Shown here: piece after piece, positions 1 through 5,794 of the stretch | How the letters are laid out: every line of letters starts with the position of its first letter | How positions within the stretch are numbered: position 1 is the first letter of the stretch | NCBI RefSeq assembly: GCF_018373095.1 | Contig: NZ_JAHAHT010000106.1 | Span: 1 to 5,892 of the forward strand | DNA length: 5,892 nucleotides | DNA from: Haemophilus parahaemolyticus | Lineage (GTDB): Bacteria > Pseudomonadota > Gammaproteobacteria > Enterobacterales > Pasteurellaceae | Direction: 5' to 3' | The notes under the pieces: generated by a model | Seen by the model: only the letters and a program-made list of their open reading frames with translations | Told to the model about the DNA's origin: nothing | Databases searched by the model: none | Made by a program: the position numbers and the translations under genes

Positions 1-1418
1 AATTCATCTGTGCCTTGCTCAGCTAATTCTTCAAGGTTGGTAATGCCTTTTTCTGCTAATCTGAATGCGATATGGCGTTCCATACCATCAAGGTTTAATA
101 ATTTCTCATCAATTTGAGCTTGTTTTAAAGCGGCTTCTTCTTCAAGGGCTTTCTTAGTGATTGCATTTTTCGCACGAGCTTGTAACTCTTCGACTAAGTC
201 TTCATCTTCCAAGCCATCAATTGCTGTTAAGGCATCAACTGGCACATAGGCAATCGCTTCTAAAGAAGTAAAGCCTTCATCGATTAACACTTGTGCGAAT
301 TCATCATCAATTTCTAATGCAGAAGTTAAGAGGTTAATTACTTTACCATCTTCTTCTTGTGCTTTCTTATCAAGCTCTTCGACCGTCATTACGTTTAATG
401 TCCAGCCTGTTAATTGGGTCGCTAAGCGTACGTTTTGACCATTACGCCCAATCGCCTGTGCTAAGTTCTTCGCTTCAACCGCAATGTCCATAGAGTGAGT
501 TTCATCATTAATTGTGATTGAGCTCACGTCTGCTGGCGCCATTGCATTGATCACGAATTGTGCTGGATTATCATCCCAAAGCACAATATCCACACGCTCA
601 CCGCCAAGCTCATTGCTGATTGCTTGAACGCGTGAACCGCGCATACCTACGCAAGCACCAACTGGGTCGATACGTTTATCATGTGATTTCACGGCAATTT
701 TCGCACGTGAACCAGGATCACGTGCAGCACCTTTAATTTCGATGACTTGTTCACCAATTTCTGGCACTTCCAGTTTGAATAACTCTTCTAACATCACAGA
801 TTTTGAACGTGTTATAAAGATTTGAGGGCCTTTAGATTCAGGTTTAATTGCATATAACACGCCACGTACACGGTCACCTGGTCGGAAATTTTCACGTGGA
901 AGCATATCTTCACGCACAATTACCGCTTCGCCTTTAATATCTTCAGTTTTACCTTGAAGCTCAAGGAAGATGTTATCGCGAGTCACTTTTTTCACGGTTG
1001 CACTGATGATTTTGCCTTCATCTGGGCGAAACTCATCAATGATTTTGCTCTTCTCTGCTTCTCGGATTTTCGTTTTTACCACTTGACCGAAGGTTTGAAT
1101 TGCCACGCGACCGAATTCAATAGATTCCACTTCATCTTCAACCGCATCGCCTAATTGGATTTCAGGATTGTCGAATTGTGCAGCTTCTAAGCTAATTTCA
1201 CGCGTCATATTATGCACTTCTTCCACCACTAACCAACGACGGAAAGTTTGGAATGCACCTGTTTTACGATCAACCACCACACGCACATCAATATCTAAAT
1301 CGCTACCTTTTTTCGTTGCGATAGTTAAAGCGGTTTCTAAAGCTTCGAAAATCGCTTCTTTTGGTAATTGTTTCTCGTTTGATACCGCTTCAGCGGCTAA
1401 AAGAATCTCTTTACTCAT
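1..1418 (-). CDS. nusA: Transcription termination/antitermination factor NusA (3' end cut by window edge)
   Basis: NusA binds RNA polymerase and nascent RNA and controls pausing, intrinsic termination and antitermination. I translated it from the ATG at 1418-1416 as an unbroken frame of 472 codons to the left edge. The N-terminal polymerase-binding domain spans about residues 1-125. The S1 domain (about 135-200) starts at EGKIISATVKKV. Two KH domains follow (about 205-345), with GxxG loops GMRG (258-261) and GRNG (324-327) and the conserved stretch ELGGERVDIVLWDDNPAQF. The C-terminal acidic repeats AR1 and AR2 begin near 360 and 435. The last residues visible, NLEELAEQGTDE, align with the E. 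coli C-terminus about 28 residues before its end, so the gene is nearly complete and the truncation is only the window border. A weak SD-like AAGAGAA precedes the start. It lies 30 nt after rimP and is co-transcribed with it; infB is expected next, outside the window. Confidence 0.97.
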   Translation of the reverse strand, partial: MSKEILLAAEAVSNEKQLPKEAIFEALETALTIATKKGSDLDIDVRVVVDRKTGAFQTFRRWLVVEEVHNMTREISLEAAQFDNPEIQLGDAVEDEVESIEFGRVAIQTFGQVVKTKIREAEKSKIIDEFRPDEGKIISATVKKVTRDNIFLELQGKTEDIKGEAVIVREDMLPRENFRPGDRVRGVLYAIKPESKGPQIFITRSKSVMLEELFKLEVPEIGEQVIEIKGAARDPGSRAKIAVKSHDKRIDPVGACVGMRGSRVQAISNELGGERVDIVLWDDNPAQFVINAMAPADVSSITINDETHSMDIAVEAKNLAQAIGRNGQNVRLATQLTGWTLNVMTVEELDKKAQEEDGKVINLLTSALEIDDEFAQVLIDEGFTSLEAIAYVPVDALTAIDGLEDEDLVEELQARAKNAITKKALEEEAALKQAQIDEKLLNLDGMERHIAFRLAEKGITNLEELAEQGTDE

Positions 1419-1448
1419 TGGATTTCTCTTTCAGTTATCAATAATGGG

Positions 1449-1910
1449 TTAAAAATCAAATACGGGCACTAAATTTGCCTTTTGAATATTGCCAAATGCG
1501 AACTGACGTGGTTCGTTATCTACGATTAAGGTAATCAAATCGCCTTTAACACTTTCTAATTTACCTTGCCATTTACGGCGGTCAAACATTGGAATGCGTA
1601 AGTGAACCACTACATCACGCCCTACAAAACGCTCGTAATGAGCCAATGTGAATAATGGACGATCTAAACCAGGCGAAGACACTTCAAGGTTATATTTGTC
1701 TGCAATAGGATCTTCAACGTCTAAAATTGCACTCACTTGGCGGCTAACATCGCTACAATCATCAATTGTTACGCCACCTTCTTTATCAATAAATAAACGG
1801 ACGGTTAAATAACGTCCTGCACGTTGGCATTCAATGCCCACTAACTCACAGCCCATAGCTTCAATGGTATCTGTGGTTAGCTCTTCTAATTTTTGCTCTA
1901 AAGTAGCCAA
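1449..1910 (-). CDS. rimP: Ribosome maturation factor RimP
   Basis: RimP is needed for late maturation of the 30S ribosomal subunit in the cytoplasm. The product has 153 residues, the normal length for the family. The N-terminal alpha/beta domain (about 1-72) carries TIDDCSDVSRQVSA. The family signature NLEVSSPGLDRPL is at 74-86. The C-terminal SH3-like barrel ends with NIQKANLVPVF, close to the E. coli C-terminus. The start is TTG: it gives the N-terminus MATLEQKLEEL, which matches the E. coli beginning, and it has a GGAG box 7 nt upstream. The next Met is residue 19, inside the conserved part. It sits between metY and nusA, the standard gamma-proteobacterial order. A terminator hairpin immediately upstream suggests that expression depends on readthrough. 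Confidence 0.97.
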   Translation of the reverse strand: MATLEQKLEELTTDTIEAMGCELVGIECQRAGRYLTVRLFIDKEGGVTIDDCSDVSRQVSAILDVEDPIADKYNLEVSSPGLDRPLFTLAHYERFVGRDVVVHLRIPMFDRRKWQGKLESVKGDLITLIVDNEPRQFAFGNIQKANLVPVFDF

Positions 1911-1921
1911 AGGTTTTCTCC
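1908..1921 (-). promoter_or_regulatory. rimP ribosome binding site with TTG start
   Basis: On the minus strand GGAG (1921-1918) is followed after 7 nt by TTG (1910-1908). No ATG or GTG lies near in frame, and the encoded N-terminus matches the family, so this box decides the start. The U-tract of the upstream terminator ends only about 7 nt before the GGAG, so terminator and ribosome binding site are adjacent and could influence each other. Confidence 0.8.
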
Positions 1922-1927
1922 AGATGT

Positions 1928-1951
1928 AAAAAAAGGGCTTAACCAGCCCTT
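1928..1951 (-). terminator. Rho-independent terminator just before rimP
   Basis: On the minus strand AAGGGCT (1951-1945) pairs with AGCCCTT (1939-1933) around a 5-nt loop, and the T run continues to 1928. This has classic intrinsic terminator form. It lies inside the metY-rimP-nusA unit, so full termination would silence rimP and nusA; partial readthrough or antitermination is inferred. It could also act as a 5' leader attenuator. Confidence 0.8.
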
Positions 1952-2002
1952 ATGATACGAATAAATTGTATCCGCCACCTATATTCTTTAAACGCAAACA
2001 AT

Positions 2003-2011
2003 ACAAGCGGT
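2003..2011 (+). repeat. DNA uptake signal sequence, Actinobacillus-type core (ACAAGCGGT)
   Basis: This is a perfect match to the 9-nt core of the uptake signal known from the A. pleuropneumoniae/Mannheimia/H. ducreyi clade, followed by an AT-rich tract as is usual. A near match (GCAAGCGGT followed by AAAATT) occurs inside glnS at 3637-3645. Such repeats mark self-like DNA for uptake during natural competence. A single perfect copy in 5.9 kb could still be chance, though it lies in non-coding DNA where these repeats are common. No perfect Haemophilus-type core (AAGTGCGGT) was seen on either strand. Confidence 0.6.
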
Positions 2012-2055
2012 TTGTTTTATGTAATATTTCGCAAATAAATAGATTGTAAATATAC

Positions 2056-2093
2056 ATAAAACAAAGCTCACAAACCTTATCAGGAATGTGAGC
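2056..2093 (-). terminator. Rho-independent terminator after tRNA-fMet
   Basis: On the minus strand GCTCACA (2093-2087) pairs with TGTGAGC (2072-2066). An inner CCT/AGG helix is closed by a 4-nt loop and separated from the outer stem by a symmetric TT/TT internal loop. The hairpin is followed by TTTGTTTTAT. It begins 9 nt after the tRNA CCA end, so it defines the 3' end of the tRNA precursor and limits flow of transcription into rimP-nusA. Confidence 0.8.
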
Positions 2094-2102
2094 CGATAAA
2101 AC

Positions 2103-2179
<77 letters not shown>

Positions 2180-2192
2180 TCTGATGGGGCGT

Positions 2193-2220
2193 ATTATAGA
2201 CATTTATAGAAGGATGTCAA
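2193..2220 (-). promoter_or_regulatory. Strong sigma-70 promoter of metY-rimP-nusA
   Basis: On the minus strand a perfect -35 TTGACA (2220-2215) and a perfect -10 TATAAT (2198-2193) are separated by 16 bp. The following bases are ACGCCCC, a GC-rich discriminator of the kind linked to stringent (ppGpp) control of stable RNA promoters. The inferred transcription start is near 2186, giving a short 5' leader before the mature tRNA end at 2179. Confidence 0.88.
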
Positions 2221-2278
2221 ATCCTTTTTAAAAAATAAATGAAATTTCACGTTCTCACGGCTTTCCCATTCCGTCATC

Positions 2279-2307
2279 TTTAATTCATTATAAATAAAGT
2301 GTAAAAT
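2279..2307 (+). promoter_or_regulatory. Possible glnS promoter
   Basis: TTTAAT (2279-2284) and TAAAAT (2302-2307) are 17 bp apart, which would place the transcription start about 30 nt before the glnS ATG. Both boxes are imperfect and the whole region is AT-rich, so other pairings are possible, such as the TATATAG near 2320. The 123 bases between the metY -35 box and glnS must hold the glnS promoter, since the neighbouring gene is divergent. Confidence 0.3.
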
Positions 2308-2343
2308 GTTCCAATTATTATATAGATAAAAACAGAGAGAACT

Positions 2344-4014
2344 ATGAGCGAAGAAATTTTAACGCAAGAAAATGATGTTCGTGCGAATTTTATTACCCAT
2401 ATTATTGATGAAGATTTAGCATCGGGTAAACACACTAGCGTTCACACCCGTTTCCCACCTGAGCCAAACGGCTATTTACATATTGGTCACGCCAAATCAA
2501 TCTGCTTAAACTTCGGAATTGCCGAAGATTACAAAGGTTTATGTAACCTCCGTTTTGATGACACCAACCCAGTAAAAGAAGATGTGGAATATGTTGATTC
2601 TATTAAAGCCGATGTTGAATGGCTGGGGTTCCATTGGGATGGCGAGATCCGCTATGCGTCAGACTACTTTGATGCACTACACGGCTATGCCATTGAACTT
2701 ATCAAAAAAGGCTTGGCGTATGTAGATGAGCTTTCGCCAGAAGAAATGCGTGAATATCGTGGCACATTAACTGAAGCAGGTAAAAACAGCCCATATCGTG
2801 ACCGCACTATTGAAGAAAACTTAGCTTTATTTGAAAAAATGAAAAACGGCGAATTTGCAGAGGGTAAAGCAAGTTTACGCGCAAAAATTGATATGGCATC
2901 GCCATTTATGGTGATGCGCGACCCTGTGTTATATCGCATTAAATTTGCCAGCCACCACCAAACAGGCGATAAATGGTGCATTTATCCGATGTATGATTTC
3001 ACGCACTGTATTTCAGATGCAATTGAGCGTATTACTCACTCATTATGTACATTAGAATTCCAAGACAACCGTCGTTTATATGACTGGGTGTTAGATAATA
3101 TCAGTATTGAACGCCCATTACCGCATCAGTACGAATTCTCACGTTTAAACTTAGAAGGTACTTTAACTTCTAAACGTAAGCTATTAAAATTGGTAAACGA
3201 CGGAATTGTAGATGGTTGGAACGATCCGCGTATGCCAACCATTTCTGGTTTACGTCGCCGTGGTTATACGCCAGCATCTATTCGTGAATTCTGTCGTCGT
3301 ATTGGCGTGACTAAACAAGATAACGTAGTGGAATACTCTGCCCTTGAAGCCTGCATTCGTGAAGATTTAAACGAAAATGCACCACGTGCAATGGCTGTAA
3401 TTAATCCTGTTAAAGTAGTGATTGAAAACTTCGAAGGCGAAGAGTGGTTAAAAGCACCAAATCATCCAAATCGCGAAGAATTAGGCTCTCGCGAATTGCC
3501 TTTCACGAAGGAGCTTTACATTGACGAAGCTGACTTCCGTGAAGAAGCAAACAAACAATACAAACGCTTAGTATTAGGTAAAGAAGTGCGTTTACGTAAT
3601 GCTTATGTGATCAAAGCAGAACGAGTAGAAAAAGATGCAAGCGGTAAAATTACTACCATTTATTGCACATACGATCCTGAAACCTTGGGTAAAAACCCTG
3701 CAGACGGTCGTAAAGTGAAAGGTGTAATCCACTGGGTTTCTGCAACATATGCCAAACCTGCAGAATTCCGTTTATACGATCGCTTATTCACTGTACCGAA
3801 TCCAGGTGCTGAAGAAGAGCTCGAAAGCGTATTAAACCCAAATTCTTTAGTAATAAAACACGGTTTTGTTGAACCAAGTTTAGCAAACGCAAAAGCAGAA
3901 CAAGGTTACCAATTCGAACGCGAAGGCTACTACTGCCTAGATAGCAAAGATAGCCACCCAGAATACTTAATCTTCAACTTAACTGTAAGTTTAAAAGAGA
4001 GTGTAGCGTTTTAA
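2344..4014 (+). CDS. glnS: Glutaminyl-tRNA synthetase
   Basis: This cytoplasmic class I aminoacyl-tRNA synthetase joins glutamine to tRNA-Gln using ATP. The length of 556 residues is typical of the bacterial enzyme. The HIGH signature appears as PPEPNGYLHIGHA (38-50) at the start of the Rossmann catalytic domain. The KMSKS-equivalent loop is LTSKRKLL beginning at residue 274, with K277 in the position of the catalytic lysine. The glutamine- and tRNA-acceptor-binding region between them includes YPMYDFTHCISDAIE. The C-terminal half from about 345 forms the anticodon-binding beta barrels, with the conserved KGVIHWVSA segment. The ATG at 2344 has an AGAGAGA box a few bases upstream. The gene is divergent from metY and is closed by a strong terminator, so it is probably monocistronic. 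Confidence 0.98.
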   Translation: MSEEILTQENDVRANFITHIIDEDLASGKHTSVHTRFPPEPNGYLHIGHAKSICLNFGIAEDYKGLCNLRFDDTNPVKEDVEYVDSIKADVEWLGFHWDGEIRYASDYFDALHGYAIELIKKGLAYVDELSPEEMREYRGTLTEAGKNSPYRDRTIEENLALFEKMKNGEFAEGKASLRAKIDMASPFMVMRDPVLYRIKFASHHQTGDKWCIYPMYDFTHCISDAIERITHSLCTLEFQDNRRLYDWVLDNISIERPLPHQYEFSRLNLEGTLTSKRKLLKLVNDGIVDGWNDPRMPTISGLRRRGYTPASIREFCRRIGVTKQDNVVEYSALEACIREDLNENAPRAMAVINPVKVVIENFEGEEWLKAPNHPNREELGSRELPFTKELYIDEADFREEANKQYKRLVLGKEVRLRNAYVIKAERVEKDASGKITTIYCTYDPETLGKNPADGRKVKGVIHWVSATYAKPAEFRLYDRLFTVPNPGAEEELESVLNPNSLVIKHGFVEPSLANAKAEQGYQFEREGYYCLDSKDSHPEYLIFNLTVSLKESVAF

Positions 4015-4035
4015 ATAATAAGCATATCTGGATAC

Positions 4036-4066
4036 AGGGCGAAATTCAGTTTCGCCCTCTATTTTT
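4036..4066 (+). terminator. Rho-independent terminator of glnS
   Basis: A perfect 9-bp stem, AGGGCGAAA (4036-4044) with TTTCGCCCT (4050-4058), closes a TTCAG loop and is followed by CTATTTTT. It begins 22 nt after the glnS stop and ends 18 nt before the darP start. No clear promoter is visible between it and darP, so darP may depend partly on readthrough or on a weak promoter. Confidence 0.88.
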
Positions 4067-4084
4067 AAACTAAATGGAGATGTA

Positions 4085-4615
4085 ATGGCTAGAAAACGTC
4101 ATAATGAAATCGACTGGACAGATGAAGAAGAGGAAATTATCTGGGTCAGCAAAAGTGAAATTAAACGCGATTCAGAACAATTGAAAAAATTAGGTGCGGA
4201 GTTAATTGAACTTAGCCCTCAAAATTTAGAGAAAATTCCGCTTGATGAGGATTTAAAAGACTCAATTCGCCAAGCACAAAGTTTTAGACTAGAAGCTCGT
4301 CGCCGCCAAATTCAGTTTATCGGCAAACTTTTACGCAACCGCGATCCTCAACCTATTCAAGACGCATTGGATAAAGTCAAAAATCGCCACAACCAACAAC
4401 AAGCGTTGTTGCACAAATTGGAACTTGTACGTGATCAGCTTATTGCGATGGGCGATAGCTCGTTAAACTATTTAATGGATGAATATCCACGCTTAGATCG
4501 CCAACATTTACGTAACTTGATTCGTGCAGCTCAAAAAGAGAAAGAGGCGAACAAACCGCCAAAAGCGTATCGTGATATTTTCCAATATTTAAAAACTGAA
4601 ATTGCGGAGGCATAA
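4085..4615 (+). CDS. darP: Ribosome-associated protein DarP/YjgA (50S assembly factor)
   Basis: This 176-residue protein belongs to the YjgA/DUF615 family (about 180 residues in E. coli), renamed DarP for its role in late maturation of the 50S ribosomal subunit. It is highly charged and predicted mostly helical. The acidic N-terminus MARKRHNEIDWTDEEEEIIW is followed by the family segment VSKSEIKRDSEQLKKLGAEL, a central basic stretch FRLEARRRQIQFIGKLLR, and the C-terminal RLDRQHLRNLIRAAQKEKEA and YRDIFQYLK motifs. GGAG lies 5 nt before the ATG. Its stop codon overlaps the start of the next gene, so the two are translationally coupled. The family match is secure from the sequence; the ribosomal role is taken from the family. 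Confidence 0.93.
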   Translation: MARKRHNEIDWTDEEEEIIWVSKSEIKRDSEQLKKLGAELIELSPQNLEKIPLDEDLKDSIRQAQSFRLEARRRQIQFIGKLLRNRDPQPIQDALDKVKNRHNQQQALLHKLELVRDQLIAMGDSSLNYLMDEYPRLDRQHLRNLIRAAQKEKEANKPPKAYRDIFQYLKTEIAEA

Positions 4616-4989
4616 TGCTCGACATCCTACCAAAACTTGTTCACAGCCACGCTGGCTTTGCTTATTTAAGCCTGATTTTGCTTTTAACTCGTGGAGCGTT
4701 AAGTGCAAGACAAATCAACTGGCGACAATATAAAATCTTGAAAATTGCTCCGCATATTATTGATACTTTGTTGTTATTAAGCGGTGCGACCGTGGTTTAT
4801 GCCTACACTTCGGAAGGCGTTTACACCCTCTCGGAATTAAGCTGGTTGCTCGGTAAATTCTTATTTATTGTGCTTTATGTGATTTTTACTGTAAAAGCCT
4901 TTAAGAAAAATCAGCCATATTCCATCAAATTCTACTTGCTTTCTGTAGTTAGCTTTATGATCGCAATGTTTATTGCAGTACATCATTAG
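4615..4989 (+). CDS. SirB2-family four-helix inner-membrane protein
   Basis: The 124-residue hydrophobic protein has four predicted transmembrane helices at about 13-31, 47-64, 74-95 and 103-122. SirB2 family features are seen: HSHAGFAYLSL with TRG in helix 1, KIAPHIIDTLLLLSG entering helix 2, and the GKFLFIVLYVIF helix 3. The start overlaps the darP stop (TAATG), with a strong GGAGG 4 nt before the ATG that lies within the darP coding sequence. The family was named from the Salmonella sirB locus, where it was associated with invasion-gene regulation; its biochemical function is unknown, and the name says little about its role here. Whether its pairing with darP is functional or only positional cannot be told from this sequence. 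Confidence 0.88.
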   Translation: MLDILPKLVHSHAGFAYLSLILLLTRGALSARQINWRQYKILKIAPHIIDTLLLLSGATVVYAYTSEGVYTLSELSWLLGKFLFIVLYVIFTVKAFKKNQPYSIKFYLLSVVSFMIAMFIAVHH

Positions 4990-4992
4990 AAT

Positions 4993-5030
4993 AAAGGGCG
5001 TGAAATTAAAATTCGCGCCCTTTTACTTTT
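4993..5030. terminator. Terminator between convergent sirB2-family and DNA glycosylase genes
   Basis: The 12-bp stem runs 4993-5004 with 5012-5023 and includes one G-T wobble (5001/5015). It begins with AAAGGGCG and ends with CGCCCTTT around a 7-nt AT loop. On the plus strand it is followed by a T-rich tract (TTTTACTTTT), a good terminator for the darP unit. On the minus strand the tail CTTTATTCT is weaker but could serve the convergent glycosylase gene that ends at 5037. Confidence 0.85.
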
Positions 5031-5036
5031 ATGTTC

Positions 5037-5639
5037 TTAAATCAGCCCCACCATTTTGAAAAAGGTTTGATAGGCTTCCACTTTTTTCTCAAATTTAAGA
5101 GGATAAGCTCGAGAAGTGGACGGCAGGCGGTATAATTTAAGCATACGATTTGCAGAATAAGGGTAATCAATCCACTCATTCGTTTTTGGTGTTTTCACTT
5201 TTTCAGGCAATAAACCGAGCAAGGTTTCCGTTGCTAATCCGCCCGTGGTAAAAAGCCATTCCACTTTTGGCAAATCAATCAGAAGCTCGCCCATATCAAC
5301 AGGCTTAACAATTTTCAAATCTTTGTCTGCCGCATTGCCTCGTAGTCTAATTGCCGTTCTCGCCGAAGAACAAAGTGCAATCCCCTTCTCTCGCAAAAAT
5401 GCCTCAATTCGCATAGGGTCAAACCGTTTTTCTTCACCTACACGAAAGTGCTCTTTATCGTCATAAAACACTTCGCCCATAATTCGCCACATATCGTTTT
5501 GAAAATTCGGATAATGAAATTCCATACAACGTTTTTCATTCGTAGGCGGAAATGTCCCCATCATTACCACCTTGGCTTCTAGTGGTAAAATAGGGTTAAA
5601 AGGATGGTATTCTAGAGGATGTTCGGTTTCAGATTGCAT
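5037..5639 (-). CDS. Uracil-DNA-glycosylase superfamily protein (Mug / hypoxanthine-DNA glycosylase-like)
   Basis: The 200-residue protein is probably a base-excision DNA repair glycosylase. Motif I is VVMMGTFPPT (24-33), at the end of the first beta strand. It is followed by YPNFQNDMWRIMGEVF (43-58), which resembles the NxFW segment after motif I in Mug and in deoxyinosine glycosylases. LFTTGGLA (129-136) is the likely central beta strand. RLPSTSRAYP (171-180) corresponds to motif II (LPxxS). The catalytic Asn of classical Mug (GINPG) is replaced by Phe in GTFPP, a pattern closer to the hypoxanthine-DNA glycosylase-like group (family 6). Substrate (uracil, hypoxanthine or other) cannot be decided here. 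The start at 5639 is the only ATG/GTG/TTG between an in-frame upstream TGA and motif I, though it has no clear SD box. It converges on the darP unit and is divergent from the CRISPR array. Confidence 0.8.
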   Translation of the reverse strand: MQSETEHPLEYHPFNPILPLEAKVVMMGTFPPTNEKRCMEFHYPNFQNDMWRIMGEVFYDDKEHFRVGEEKRFDPMRIEAFLREKGIALCSSARTAIRLRGNAADKDLKIVKPVDMGELLIDLPKVEWLFTTGGLATETLLGLLPEKVKTPKTNEWIDYPYSANRMLKLYRLPSTSRAYPLKFEKKVEAYQTFFKMVGLI

Positions 5640-5681
5640 AAAAATTAAACCATTTAAGCGATTACTCGTATAAATGACTCA

Positions 5682-5710
5682 ATCGTAGCGAAGAAGATTT
5701 TTATTGTCTA
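5682..5710 (-). promoter_or_regulatory. Probable promoter of the DNA glycosylase gene
   Basis: On the minus strand TAGACA (5710-5705, five of six to consensus) and TACGAT (5687-5682, four of six) are separated by 17 bp. The inferred start near 5675 leaves a leader of about 35 nt before the ATG at 5639. It points away from the CRISPR array. Confidence 0.45.
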
Positions 5711-5730
5711 GTTGATTTAACCAATCATTT

Positions 5731-5764
5731 GTTTAGCTAATCGGATAAAATTCAGTGCTATAAT
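5731..5764 (+). repeat. Degenerate terminal CRISPR repeat keeping the 3' end and promoter
   Basis: The last 12 bases (CAGTGCTATAAT, 5753-5764) are identical to the end of the intact repeats. The distance from here to the next repeat is exactly 30 nt, the same as the intact spacer. The 5' part is strongly diverged; only GTTTAGCT (5731-5738) resembles the GTTGTAGCT start if one base is deleted, and the middle is unrecognisable. The retained end contains TGCTATAAT, an extended -10 element, so it could still start transcription into the following spacer-sized segment. Confidence 0.7.
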
Positions 5765-5794
5765 TTATCAACATTCATATTGTGTAATGTTGTA
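5765..5794 (+). other. Putative first CRISPR spacer or spacer relic (30 nt)
   Basis: This segment of exactly 30 nt lies between the degenerate repeat and the first intact repeat. It contains a perfect 7-bp inverted repeat, CAACATT (5769-5775) with AATGTTG (5786-5792). It ends in GTTGTA, a direct copy of the first six bases of the repeat that follows. It may be an old spacer, or array-flanking sequence that happens to match the period. Confidence 0.5.

Noticed and set aside
954..1452. Two plus-strand open frames (954-1154 and 1168-1452)
   Set aside because: They lie antisense to the well-conserved NusA coding sequence, resemble no known protein and lack ribosome binding sites; they are shadows of nusA.
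1965..1992. Possible minus-strand promoter for rimP (TTTAAA, 16 bp, TACAAT)
   Set aside because: Both boxes match only in part in AT-rich DNA, and its start near 1958 would fall only about 7 nt before the terminator hairpin, making it a doubtful mRNA start.
2685..2981. Minus-strand open frame of 98 codons inside glnS
   Set aside because: Antisense to a highly conserved part of glutaminyl-tRNA synthetase, with no supporting features.
4440..4625. Minus-strand open frame across the darP end
   Set aside because: Antisense to the conserved DarP C-terminus; no family resemblance.
5245..5466. Plus-strand open frame inside the glycosylase gene
   Set aside because: Antisense shadow; low-complexity translation with no recognisable motif.
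5713..5727. Small inverted repeat TGATT/AATCA before the degenerate repeat
   Set aside because: Only five base pairs in AT-rich DNA; too weak to call an operator or terminator.
5640..5728. Search for a tracrRNA or anti-repeat between the glycosylase gene and the array
   Set aside because: No segment complementary to the repeat (such as GGGAGCTACAAC) was seen here or elsewhere in the window, so no tracrRNA is called.
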